Shown: positions 8,384 through 15,233 of the stretch, one piece after another
How the letters are laid out: each line of letters starts with the position of its first letter
Position numbering within the stretch: position 1 is the stretch's first letter
Source: Planctomycetota bacterium
GTDB taxonomy: Bacteria; Planctomycetota; Planctomycetia; Planctomycetales; Planctomycetaceae
Reading direction: 5' to 3'
Assembly (NCBI GenBank): GCA_024278285.1
Contig: JAJRTM010000351.1
Coordinates: 1 to 31,938, forward strand
DNA: 31,938 nucleotides
Position numbers and translations under genes: made by a program
Notes under the pieces: model-generated
Seen by the model: only the letters and a program-made list of their open reading frames with translations
The model's database searches: none
What the model was told of the DNA's origin: nothing

Positions 8384-8608
8384 ATGCAAAACAGACCCAC
8401 CGTTGAAACATTTTTCGACTGCAATCATGAACAGCATGAGGCAAATGCAACTGCTAGGCAAAAGCTGCGTTTGCAATCGAGGACTACAATTAGGGAAATG
8501 AAATCATTGATTTCACGTCTTCGTAACGGGCAAATTGATGTTTTAGGCCCCAAAGATACCCCCAAAGAATTAGTAGACAACTCCACGTTCGAAGGTAAAC
8601 AGCCATGA
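8384..8608 (+). CDS. Small protein with the N-terminal linker of the nearby pentapeptide protein
   Basis: 74 aa from the ATG at 8384. Residues about 28-52 (LRLQSRTTIREMKSLISRLRNGQIDV) resemble residues from about 14 of the pentapeptide-repeat protein encoded at 9586 (ILRCRSTRRKMQDLQSKLRKGEVNV); positions R, L, LR and G are shared. After this the frame ends in a polar tail without repeats. It is either a real small relative or a truncated paralog that lost its repeat domain. No ribosome site is visible. Coding status rests on this single resemblance. Confidence 0.45.
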   Translation: MQNRPTVETFFDCNHEQHEANATARQKLRLQSRTTIREMKSLISRLRNGQIDVLGPKDTPKELVDNSTFEGKQP

Positions 8609-9053
8609 GAGAGCAAATTTCCCTGACCCCGCCGAATCCTATGTGCAGCATACTTATTTAGGTTATTTTGCCAAAAATCTGTTTCTCCAGTTTCCTCTGG
8701 ACCCCCAGATTATGTTTTCCAAATTGGTGAAGCACATTTACTTGAGTCTTTCAAGTCTCTGGGAGATTCTTGACGGCAGGTCAGAACTCAATTGACACAT
8801 ACTGGCAGATCAACACATAGAAGACGGTAGAGGCAGAAATTTTCCATCACATGAAAAAAAACGGCAAATCGAGTTGTGTACTAATGCACAACTCGTTATC
8901 ATCCCACTTGCTGTGGCAGGGGCAGGCTGAAACTGAGTAGATTTTCGTAATGCTTCCTTGTGAACGAATGGATTGTTTTCAGTGTCGAAAAAGAAAATTA
9001 CTGCTCGCAAAGTTCAGTTGTCTTCGCACCAGTGCATCGTCAGTCTTCGTGAC
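8609..9053. other. Gene-poor stretch with a 9-bp hairpin
   Basis: CGAGTTGTG (8871-8879) pairs with CACAACTCG (8888-8896) around an 8-nt loop. On the minus strand a T-run (TTTTTTTT) follows about eight bases after the stem, so it could terminate leftward transcripts. No other feature is supported. Confidence 0.5.
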
Positions 9054-9515
9054 ATGAATGATCATGTTGGAGTAGCGCGGTCGTTCTTTTATAATGCATT
9101 GAAATACTGCTTCCTTTTCGTGCTGGGCAGTTCTGCGTTACTAGCAGGCGTGATTTACACAGTTGAAAGTAACTATGTCGCTTATTTTAGTAGTGCTTTT
9201 TGCTTAGCATCTGGCTGCATTGGGTGCTGGGTTACCTTCATCAAAATTAATCGCTGTGATAATGATTCTCAAGTTATCCTCTCGGCAATCGCACGCTGTG
9301 AATATTTCAACAGGTCATTTGATGAACTTCCAGTTACATCAAAATTACGTGATCGCTTTGTTGAGGGCCTTGACGACATTCTTAGTGACACGCTAGAAAA
9401 GCTACATCAGCCGCTGGGTTCAATGATTGCAATTCCGGAACTTCCTTTTCCTAAAAGGCTTCAATCATCTGTTGAGGATGTAAACAAATTAAGGCTTAAA
9501 GATGAACCGAAGTAA
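9054..9515 (+). CDS. Small membrane protein of unknown function
   Basis: 153 aa from the ATG at 9054; an in-frame GTG (8982) or TTG (8973) would add up to 27 residues. Two hydrophobic segments are visible, YCFLFVLGSSALLAGVIYTV (about 18-37) and YFSSAFCLASGCIGCWVTFI (about 44-63). A soluble tail of about 90 residues follows with a helical, acidic RDRFVEGLDDILSDTLEKL segment. No family is recognised. Its stop overlaps the longest form of the next gene by 14 bases, so the two are probably co-transcribed and may work together at the membrane. Confidence 0.65.
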   Translation: MNDHVGVARSFFYNALKYCFLFVLGSSALLAGVIYTVESNYVAYFSSAFCLASGCIGCWVTFIKINRCDNDSQVILSAIARCEYFNRSFDELPVTSKLRDRFVEGLDDILSDTLEKLHQPLGSMIAIPELPFPKRLQSSVEDVNKLRLKDEPK

Positions 9516-9585
9516 TAGTGTGGATGCCAATGAGGCGGTTGGTATTTGTGGTAGATCAGCACCTGATTTCATGGAGGAGAGTGCG

Positions 9586-10413
9586 ATGTTATACTCAGGA
9601 GATAGTAGAACCCGTAAGTGGCCAATACTGCGGTGCCGGTCAACACGTCGAAAGATGCAGGACTTGCAAAGCAAACTTCGAAAAGGAGAGGTGAATGTTG
9701 AGATTGCATTGGATGGAATTCAGTATTCCGGTGACGATTTGACAGGTACTGATTTCGCCGACTTGTACCCCCGTCGGCAACTGGCACACGGCGTTTTCGT
9801 TGGTTGTAACCTTCGAAATACAAATCTGATGCGATTCAATCTTTGTTACACAAAATTCACTGGAAGCAATCTTGTCCGAGCGAATCTTAAAGAGGCTAAG
9901 GTTGAGTACGCCGAGTTTTTCAAGGCGAATTGCAGTTTTGTGCAAAGTGAATTTGGTTCTTTTCATAGCTCAAATCTGACCGAGATTGACCTGTCCGGTG
10001 CGGACTTGCGAGGCGTGGATTTCACTGGGTGTGATCTCTCTGGTGCCAAGTTGCTTGCAGTGCAATGCGAGGGGGCAAATTTTTCAAACGCAATATTGCG
10101 TAACTGTGATTTTCGCGGCTCAGACCTTCGTAATACGGTGTTTTCTAAGTCACAGCTTTTCGACACTGATTTTTCGTATGCAAATATGTACAATTGCCGT
10201 TTTCATCCTGTAAATTTTGAGGGAAGCAACTTTTTCGGGACCGAATGGAACGGGTGGGAACCAAAGGACTGGCCGAGAGAAAGTCCCGTAGGTGGAGAGG
10301 GAGCCTGTCTCAAGGTAATCAGTAGGATCAAAGTATTGCGTGATAACCCTGTCCAACTCGAAGCTGCCATTGCTCGCGGTGAGTTGGGTTTAAATTCCAT
10401 CCCTTCAACCTAA
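9586..10413 (+). CDS. Pentapeptide-repeat protein
   Basis: 275 aa from the ATG at 9586, which has GGAGGAG six bases upstream, one of the strongest ribosome sites in the window. An upstream ATG at 9502 in the same frame would add 28 residues and overlap the preceding gene. From about residue 50 to 220 the protein is a run of A(D/N)Lxx-type pentapeptides (for example GADLRGVDFTGCDLSGAKL), which fold as a right-handed quadrilateral beta helix. The N-terminal 45 residues are basic and helical. Some such proteins protect gyrase as DNA mimics, others are scaffolds; nothing here decides. The neighbour encodes a two-helix membrane protein. Confidence 0.87.
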   Translation: MLYSGDSRTRKWPILRCRSTRRKMQDLQSKLRKGEVNVEIALDGIQYSGDDLTGTDFADLYPRRQLAHGVFVGCNLRNTNLMRFNLCYTKFTGSNLVRANLKEAKVEYAEFFKANCSFVQSEFGSFHSSNLTEIDLSGADLRGVDFTGCDLSGAKLLAVQCEGANFSNAILRNCDFRGSDLRNTVFSKSQLFDTDFSYANMYNCRFHPVNFEGSNFFGTEWNGWEPKDWPRESPVGGEGACLKVISRIKVLRDNPVQLEAAIARGELGLNSIPST

Positions 10414-10498
10414 TCGCTCTCACTGAAGACCACAAGCAGAAGTGGACATAATCTGGAGTTCCCCGTGAATTGTGGGCGCGGAGCCAAGGTTAAATGGC

Positions 10499-10717
10499 CT
10501 AATCAACTGGATGAAACTTTTGTAGCTCAGGGCTGAATTTTTCTGTTCCGATTGGAAAGCCTTTGATATGGTAGCGTTTTGCTTGAACACCTACGGTTCC
10601 GAAGACCGTGTCCTCAAGTTCGCAGAACCTGCAATACGCGGTGTATGCGAAGATATGAAAAACTGTGGGAGTATTCTGGGAGTAGGCAGTGTATCCGTCA
10701 TGGACATTATTCGACAT
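10499..10717 (-). CDS. Small hypothetical protein
   Basis: 72 aa, no family recognised. The sequence has an aromatic/Cys core (FHIFAYTAYCRFCELEDTVFG) followed by a basic segment (QAKRYHIKGFPIG). Coding is supported by its leader: CCTTTTATTG lies 10 bases before the ATG, like the CCTTTTATTT leaders of three other genes in the element at 11118, 12335 and 17780. There is no Shine-Dalgarno site. The 10718-10847 stretch beyond its start contains nothing else recognised. Confidence 0.45.
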   Translation of the reverse strand: MSNNVHDGYTAYSQNTPTVFHIFAYTAYCRFCELEDTVFGTVGVQAKRYHIKGFPIGTEKFSPELQKFHPVD

Positions 10718-10847
10718 TGATTGTCAGCAATAAAAGGAATCTTGAAATTGGCGTAGCAAATATTTTTGCGGTGGTTTGGTTTGCTCGCAGTGCTTTGAAT
10801 TGTATGCCGCTTCCGCAAGGTAGTACGGCTTCACTTTGTTTTGCCGT

Positions 10848-10923
10848 CTCCACCTTGCAGTCGGGCAGGAGCAGGAAGTAACGGCGAGCAAACGTCGGTT
10901 TCTATTTCCTTCCCCCAATCAAT
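10848..10923 (+). promoter_or_regulatory. Duplicated leader, copy A
   Basis: This 76-nt stretch before the small ORF at 10924 aligns without large gaps to 11723-11799 before the small ORF at 11800. Shared blocks are CTCCACCT, TCGGG, the near-palindromic AAGTA(A/C)CGGCGAGCA, CGTCGGTTT and ATCAAT just before the start codon. The spacing to ATG is 76 and 77 nt. A conserved operator or structured 5' UTR would explain this. Confidence 0.55.
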
Positions 10924-11064
10924 ATGCAGACTGTTGCACAGACCAGTGCGCTGGTCAATCTTCTCTTCTTTGGACGTAGTGAGTGCTGCCAGGCAGACCT
11001 TGCTGAGACCAAAGGACTCTCGGTCTGTTGTCAATGTTGGCGACACTGCGATGTCCTGGAATAA
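10924..11064 (+). CDS. Tiny cysteine-rich protein A
   Basis: 46 aa, too short for most gene callers. It contains six cysteines arranged as C21C22 and C35C36-x-C38-x3-C42, which could bind zinc or form disulfides. Its start follows leader copy A, and its stop is followed at once by a terminator-like hairpin. An overlapping 114-codon frame on the same strand (10841-11185, TTG start) is an alternative. No family is recognised; the case rests on the shared leader and on the second Cys-rich small ORF at 11800. Confidence 0.4.
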   Translation: MQTVAQTSALVNLLFFGRSECCQADLAETKGLSVCCQCWRHCDVLE

Positions 11065-11101
11065 CCTCTCTCCCCTGGCTTCGGTCAGAGGCCTTTTATT
11101 T
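11065..11101 (+). terminator. Terminator-like hairpin / CCTTTTATTT leader
   Basis: CCTCT (11065-11069) can pair with AGAGG (11087-11091) around an inner TGGC-TTCG-GTCA stem, followed by CCTTTTATTT (11092-11101). That decamer lies 16 nt before the next start codon with only a pyrimidine-rich spacer, so the block may both end one transcript and form part of the leader of the next gene. Confidence 0.45.
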
Positions 11102-11117
11102 CTATCCCCTCTCAATT

Positions 11118-11573
11118 ATGAAAATGTCACCAGAACTGAAAGTTCGGCACGAAGAACACGACAAATGGGTTCGCGAAGTACGTGATCCAGCAGAAGAACA
11201 TGGCGAAGGTTTACGAGTGATTGAAGTTGCCGGAGCTTCGGTTGAATATGAAATCGCACAACTCCCAGACGGGCGATATGCCATTAGATCGTCCTTCTGT
11301 TATCACTGCGGAAATTACCACGGTTCGGGATCGCCGTGGTCAGCATTGGAATCACGCGAAGCCTGCCTGGAAATCTTCGTGAATCGAGCGAGAAATCACT
11401 TCGGTGAAAAACTCCTTGATGGAAGTGTCGCCGAGAAACAACGTCAAGCACAGAAGGCAATGTTGCAGGCGCTGGATGGTGGACTGTTTGGATTCGTTGA
11501 GCCAGAAGTATCACAGGCAGCAACAAAAAGAAGCAGGGAAATCCAAGAGTTTACAAAGCTGCACAACCTCTGA
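11118..11573 (+). CDS. Standalone CxxCGN/GYHS-domain protein, homologous to a domain of the 1227-aa methyltransferase protein
   Basis: 151 aa. Nearly the whole protein matches residues about 140-265 of the large protein at 23454-27137. Shared positions are HxxW-x3-VRDP, EGLR, A-x2-EYE, LPDGR-x-AIR-x-S, C-x-CGN, the YESR/LESRE-x2-C segment, RA-x3-F, and GLFGFVEP. The Cys/His set (FCYHCGNYH here, CWCGNCGGYH there) suggests a small metal-binding fold. Function is unknown; a substrate- or DNA-recognition role for the methyltransferase protein is possible. The leader is pyrimidine-rich, with CCTTTTATTT 16 nt upstream and no Shine-Dalgarno site. A strong terminator follows. Confidence 0.8.
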   Translation: MKMSPELKVRHEEHDKWVREVRDPAEEHGEGLRVIEVAGASVEYEIAQLPDGRYAIRSSFCYHCGNYHGSGSPWSALESREACLEIFVNRARNHFGEKLLDGSVAEKQRQAQKAMLQALDGGLFGFVEPEVSQAATKRSREIQEFTKLHNL

Positions 11574-11579
11574 TCCCCT

Positions 11580-11612
11580 CCCCGCTGACTTCGGTTGGCG
11601 GGGTTTTCTTTT
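11580..11612 (+). terminator. Intrinsic terminator
   Basis: CCCCGC (11580-11585) pairs with GCGGGG (11598-11603), followed by TTTTCTTTTT. It lies just after the stop of the 151-aa gene. Confidence 0.85.
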
Positions 11613-11722
11613 TGCTCACATTCTTGGGACAGAATGCACGAGCCAACGATCATTCTAACGGGTACGTCTCTGCTCGCGGCCTTTTTATTGTAGTTCCTCG
11701 TCAAGGTTGGTTGCTGTGGCAA

Positions 11723-11799
11723 CTCCACCTGGACTTCGGGGCAAACAAAAAAGTACCGGCGAGCAGTCGTCGGTTTGTAATTCTTTACCCATCAATCTC
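11723..11799 (+). promoter_or_regulatory. Duplicated leader, copy B
   Basis: Counterpart of 10848-10923. The core AAGTACCGGCGAGCAGTCGT is close to a palindrome (CCGGCGA against TCGTCGG). It sits immediately before the ATG at 11800. A second variant of the T-rich motif (CCTTTTTATTG, 11680-11690) lies 16 nt before an in-frame TTG at 11707, which would extend the following small protein to 71 aa. Confidence 0.55.
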
Positions 11800-11922
11800 A
11801 TGGACAATATTCAAGTATCACAACAGGCTGTTGACTTCGTTGTCAATCAGGCGAATGCTCAGGTTGGCAACTGTCTGAGTTGCAATCTTCCCGTGGCAAG
11901 TTGTCACTGTTATGCGAACTAA
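11800..11922 (+). CDS. Tiny cysteine-rich protein B
   Basis: 40 aa, with C25-x2-C28 and C35-x-C37 near the C terminus (NCLSC then SCHC), a pattern that could bind one zinc. The start shown follows leader copy B; an in-frame TTG at 11707 would give 71 aa. A terminator follows the stop closely. No family is recognised. It is not an obvious homolog of small protein A apart from the leader and the clustered cysteines. Confidence 0.5.
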   Translation: MDNIQVSQQAVDFVVNQANAQVGNCLSCNLPVASCHCYAN

Positions 11923-11935
11923 ACATTGATAAATA

Positions 11936-11957
11936 CCTCGTTGATCGGGGCTTTTTT
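11936..11957 (+). terminator. Intrinsic terminator
   Basis: CCTCG (11936-11940) pairs with CGGGG (11946-11950, one G-U pair) around TTGAT, followed by CTTTTTT. Confidence 0.7.
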
Positions 11958-12106
11958 ATTGGTCGTATTTGATGGTTGAGTCCCCTCTCCAGTCTCCACT
12001 TTTTGATGCCCTTTCGGCAGACCTGTCGGTGTCGTGTGGGCAGACGATTCGGTGACGGTTCGTCGGTTGCAGTTGTCGAGTGGTCAGGGAATGACGGGAC
12101 GACAAT

Positions 12107-12337
12107 CATACGACTGACCGTTCGTTACCGATTCGACAAGCAATGCCTGACCATACGGCAGCCTCTCGACAGATGGGGAATGGTTGGCTTTGTAAAGCGG
12201 ATTGTTGCTGTCGTGTCCCTGGCAACTGAGCATACGACAGTCGGCACGACAACGGCTCGTCATCAACTATTGACAGGGAACCGCTGGCAGGAATACTCTG
12301 AAAGCACCTTTTATTTTGTCCTCCCGTCTGTCGTATG
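12107..12337. promoter_or_regulatory. CATACGACAG repeats upstream of the rep operon (possible operator or origin iterons)
   Basis: Four copies of a CATACG(A/G)C(T/A)G motif: 12107-12116, 12152-12161 and 12231-12240 on the plus strand, and 12328-12337 on the minus strand, the last overlapping the ATG at 12335. The same region (about 11990-12260) is dense in GTCGT/ACGAC words. Autoregulated plasmid initiator operons often carry repeats of this kind in front of rep. The irregular spacing (45, 79 and 97 bp) fits an operator set at least as well as a true iteron array. Confidence 0.45.
12270..12297 (+). promoter_or_regulatory. Putative sigma70 promoter of the HTH-rep operon
   Basis: TTGACA (12270-12275), a 16-bp spacer and AATACT (12292-12297). 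Predicted start is near 12304, giving a roughly 30-nt leader that begins near CCTTTTATTT. The CATACGACAG repeat at the start codon would sit just downstream, as expected for an operator. Confidence 0.5.
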
Positions 12338-13180
12338 GACACCTCTCCCATCCCCGGATTTATTACCCGCAAACAGGCAGCAGAAAGTTGTCAGCGAGCA
12401 GAAAGAACCTTGCAACGCTACTGGAGCAAGGCTATCGAAATGGAAGATTTCAACATCCTGCGTCATCTCAAGTTGCACACGGAGGATGAGCAGGTGATCG
12501 AAGGTCCCGATGTCACCAAGGCACGGATCGAGCAACTCAAAAAAGAGGGACGCAATCCGACCTGGTTTGTGGAAGCAGACTGGGTTGCGAAAAAGTATGG
12601 TCCCCGAACGGATGAAGCGAAGAAAGAGTTAACAGAAAAAGTTTTACCCACTACAACAGGTGAGCAAGATACAACACAGCCGAACTTAGAAGTCGTGGAA
12701 GTTTTGAAAGATCGTCTGCATGATAAAGATTCAGAAATTCAATATCTCCGTGAAAGACTCAAAGAGAAAAGTGACTTGGAAAAGGAGCGAAACGACCTGG
12801 AGGCGGAACGAAACCTGCGAGAAAAGGAGACGAATGAACTGATGAGAAATCTTGGTCTTCTGGTTGGCGGATTGAAACAGCAAGGATTGCTGGGAGGAGA
12901 AGTTGAGGATGCAGAAATACCATCCAGTCCGGTAACTGATTCTAAAGAAGAGCAGCCAGTCGTTCAAGAAGCAGAAGTTGTCAAGCCGACGCAAACTAAA
13001 AGCCAACGCAAGCAGGGGAGTACCGGGAAGCAAAAAACGACCGCTCAAAACAAGACGAAATCGACCCCATCGACCAAACGAAAAAGTCCTGCCAGGAAAC
13101 AACCCGCTAGGAAGAAAAAAGCAGAAAAGCACAAGTGGTATGAAACCCCAACTCTCAATCGTTTCTTATCCCGCAAATAA
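12335..13180 (+). CDS. HTH and coiled-coil DNA-binding protein of the rep operon
   Basis: 281 aa. Residues about 8-40 (FITRKQAAESCQRAERTLQRYWSKAIE) look like a MerR-style or excisionase-like helix-turn-helix. Residues about 118-190 are a long charged coiled coil (heptads with LKDRLHDKD and LRERLKEKSDLEKERNDLEAE). The C-terminal 70 residues are Lys/Thr/Ser/Gln-rich and resemble a histone H1-like DNA-binding tail, ending in WYETPTLNRFLSRK. The order HTH, coiled coil, basic tail recalls KfrA-type plasmid proteins, but homology cannot be claimed from this. The stop overlaps the next start by one base (TAATG), so it is translationally coupled to the Rep-like gene; regulation or origin organisation is the likely job. 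Confidence 0.78.
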   Translation: MDTSPIPGFITRKQAAESCQRAERTLQRYWSKAIEMEDFNILRHLKLHTEDEQVIEGPDVTKARIEQLKKEGRNPTWFVEADWVAKKYGPRTDEAKKELTEKVLPTTTGEQDTTQPNLEVVEVLKDRLHDKDSEIQYLRERLKEKSDLEKERNDLEAERNLREKETNELMRNLGLLVGGLKQQGLLGGEVEDAEIPSSPVTDSKEEQPVVQEAEVVKPTQTKSQRKQGSTGKQKTTAQNKTKSTPSTKRKSPARKQPARKKKAEKHKWYETPTLNRFLSRK

Positions 13181-14553
13181 TGCAGTTCAACGGTTTCGAA
13201 CATCTCACGGCAAACTACATCTATTGCCCCAATCAGTTTTTTGAGGTCTGCCTACGGCATCAGTCACGCGGCTGCGTCCGTCTGGTAGCCTACATCCTGC
13301 GTAAAACTCTTGGCTACCTTGATAAGCATGGCAACCCCATCAAAGAAGATATCCGAATTTCTTACGCCGACATCTCGAAGTATGCCGGGATCAGCACCCG
13401 ATCCATTCCGAAAGCATTGAGTGATGCTGAGTCTGGTAAATTTATCTCTTGTGTCACTGCGGGTATTGCAAACAGCCGCGGACAGTCTGGTCAAGCGGCA
13501 GAGTACCGACTCCGCTGGAGCGATGATGATTACACGAACAATCCAGAGCAATTCAACGGTTTCTTTGCAGGTGATGGAAACCGTTCTCCCATTCCAAACG
13601 CTTACTTCGATGTGGTGATTTCACAGGAAACACTTGTCATGGCAAAAGTTGTCGGGACGATCCTACGGCACACCGTTGGTTATCAGAATCAATTTGGTGG
13701 AAGACGAACTGAAGCTCCACTTTCATTCAGTTATATTCAACAGTATGCGAATGTCAGTGATCGAACTGCACTTTCAGAAGCACTGAAAAACGGTATCAAC
13801 AATGGCTACATTCATTGTACTTGTGAAGGTTACTTCGATCCGAACGCTGGCAGACATAGTCGTGCAGCAAGTTATGCTGTGAAATGGCTTGATAAAGGGA
13901 CAAACAAAAAGAGCACGGCAAAATCCCTACCGGACAAGTTTCAACAGGGCAAAAACCATACCGGGAACCCGGCAATAAAACTACCGGAACAAGACGGCAA
14001 AAAACCTACCGATACAAAGACATTAGAAAATAACACTGACAAACAACAAGACGATTCATCTGTTGTTGCTGTTGAGAATTTAGAATCATTGGAACTTCTA
14101 CGACAAGCGGGGTTTGACGAAGATGTTGCATTGGAGTTGTCGCGGAAGAGGGGATTGCTGGAGATCAAACAACAGATTGAATGGTTGCCGCACCGTAACC
14201 CGGAACGGAATTCGTTGGGGATGTTGCGAAAAGCTATTGAGTCTAATTGGTCAAAACCAGATTCAATTATCAATGCCGAGAAGAAACAGCAGCGTCAACA
14301 GCAAGATCAAAAACAGGCGACTCAAGAGGGGGTTGATGACGCTCAGGTCTTCCAGGCCAAGCAAGAGAAAAAACGTCGCAGGGAGCGACTATTGCCTGTG
14401 TGGGACAAGCTCTCGAATGATGAACGATCTCAAATTGAAAAGCTGGCGATTACAGAACTCAACAGCGATTTTCTACGAGGCCGTTTTAAGAAGAATGAAG
14501 AGTTTCGATTGAATCAATGTTTGGATCTTTTAACTGATCAGCAAAATAGATGA
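13180..14553 (+). CDS. Rep-like replication initiator with duplicated winged-helix domain
   Basis: 457 aa. The N-terminal half contains the same domain twice, residues about 3-97 and 125-218. Each copy opens with FNGF, then PN-x2-F(F/D), an A-x-ILR-x-T(L/V)GY segment, ISYADISKYAGIS or FSYIQQYANVS (recognition helix region) and a final IxCxxxG. A similar winged-helix arrangement occurs in plasmid and phage initiators, including phage O-like proteins. After a Gln/Lys-rich linker, residues about 305-365 read LLRQAGFDEDVALELSRKRG then IEWLPHRNPERNSLGMLRKAIE, a module I associate with such initiators. The last 50 residues (LLPVWDKLSNDERSQIEKLA) resemble the small protein at 22459. DNA replication initiation for the element is inferred. 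Confidence 0.75.
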   Translation: MQFNGFEHLTANYIYCPNQFFEVCLRHQSRGCVRLVAYILRKTLGYLDKHGNPIKEDIRISYADISKYAGISTRSIPKALSDAESGKFISCVTAGIANSRGQSGQAAEYRLRWSDDDYTNNPEQFNGFFAGDGNRSPIPNAYFDVVISQETLVMAKVVGTILRHTVGYQNQFGGRRTEAPLSFSYIQQYANVSDRTALSEALKNGINNGYIHCTCEGYFDPNAGRHSRAASYAVKWLDKGTNKKSTAKSLPDKFQQGKNHTGNPAIKLPEQDGKKPTDTKTLENNTDKQQDDSSVVAVENLESLELLRQAGFDEDVALELSRKRGLLEIKQQIEWLPHRNPERNSLGMLRKAIESNWSKPDSIINAEKKQQRQQQDQKQATQEGVDDAQVFQAKQEKKRRRERLLPVWDKLSNDERSQIEKLAITELNSDFLRGRFKKNEEFRLNQCLDLLTDQQNR

Positions 14554-14554
14554 C

Positions 14555-14683
14555 ATGTTTAACGGCAAGCCGAAGGCGACTGCGAAACAGGCATGCTTCG
14601 CTCAAGAGTGCCAAAACATCTTCGGCAACTGTGCCATGATTGATCGTCTGCCGTATCGTCTCAAAGCAGGAAGAGAATCATAA
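14555..14683 (+). CDS. Tiny protein following rep
   Basis: 42 aa, starting one base after the stop of the Rep-like gene, so probably translated by coupling. It contains C14-x4-C19-x6-C26 and a basic end. No family is recognised. The tight spacing is the main evidence. It would be the third very small Cys-containing product in this element. Confidence 0.5.
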   Translation: MFNGKPKATAKQACFAQECQNIFGNCAMIDRLPYRLKAGRES

Positions 14684-14749
14684 AAGAAAATGAATCGAAT
14701 CCATTCAAAAACACCCCGCAAATAACGTCGCATTACCTCCCGCGTTTAC

Positions 14750-14774
14750 CCCCGCAGGTAGGTGCGGGGTTTTT
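14750..14774 (+). terminator. Terminator of the rep operon
   Basis: CCCCGCA (14750-14756) pairs with TGCGGGG (14763-14769) around GGTAGG, followed by TTTTT. CGAATCCATT occurs as a direct repeat on both sides (14695-14704 and 14776-14785). Confidence 0.85.
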
Positions 14775-14789
14775 ACGAATCCATTGGCG

Positions 14790-15090
14790 ATTGGAAATCG
14801 ACCAAACGGGGCTTGGCGAAGCCAAGTGACACCACCTATGAGGTGACACCACTCGCGGGCGGGAACCCCCGCGAGGCCGAGACTTCCGACACATTCCAGA
14901 AACGAAATGGCTCCACCCTCGGCCTCGCGTGCAGTCAAGACTGCTTTGTGCCTCCGGCAGTAAGCATGGAAAATCCAAGTGTCGGAAAGTAAAGCACCCC
15001 AATCAACCCGCTCGTGGGTCACGCACATTTCCCCCAACAGGGAACCACCGCAAAGCGGGACAAAACCCACAGCCGATAGGCTGTGGAGAA
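14790..15090. ncRNA. Candidate structured RNA or palindrome-rich DNA, strand undecided
   Basis: About 300 nt with unusually many complementary segments. Local hairpins: CTTGGC/GCCAAG (14812-14826), CACCT/AGGTG (about 14833-14845), CTCGCGGG/CCCGCGAG (14852-14875), CCGC/GCGG (15048-15058), CCACAGCC/GGCTGTGG (15067-15086). Long-range pairs: GCGAGGCCGAG (14871-14881) with CTCGGCCTCGC (14918-14928), 11 bp, and TTCCGACAC (14884-14892) with GTGTCGGAA (14979-14987), 9 bp. The last two pairs cross, as in a pseudoknot, and the 11-bp pair competes with the CTCGCGGG hairpin. Frames through it on both strands are open over long stretches but encode nothing recognisable. It matches no RNA family I can name. 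A cluster of repeat hairpins is the alternative. Confidence 0.4.
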
Positions 15091-15101
15091 GCATGTGAAT
15101 T

Positions 15102-15192
15102 TTACAACGACCCGCATCACCGGATGCGGACGTGCGACCCTCAATTGGAAATTTTGTGAGCAACTGCATTCCGGTGCATGCGATTGTTATGC
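15102..15192 (-). other. attC recombination site of cassette 2
   Basis: 91 bp read on the minus strand: GCATAAC at one end, GTTGTAA at the other. Arms GCATgCACCGGA and TCCGGTGATGC pair over 11 bp, leaving one extra base (15177), the extrahelical base typical of attC folding. Confidence 0.8.
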
Positions 15193-15233
15193 GGCGCAAG
15201 TCACCGCAGGTTAGGGGGTATCGGGAACGGAGT

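Noticed and set aside
10841..11185. 114-codon plus-strand frame (TTG start) across leader A and small ORF A
   Set aside because: It runs through a terminator-like hairpin and into the next gene; the leader similarity to 11723 explains its resemblance to the small protein B frame.
11976..12497. 173-codon frame overlapping the repeats and the HTH gene
   Set aside because: It lies out of frame with the better-supported HTH gene at 12335 and covers the repeat-rich regulatory region.
14705..14785. Third attC-like site
   Set aside because: It has complementary CCCCGCA arms, but the ends are direct CGAATCCATT repeats rather than inverse GTTRRRY cores, and one arm set is a good terminator.
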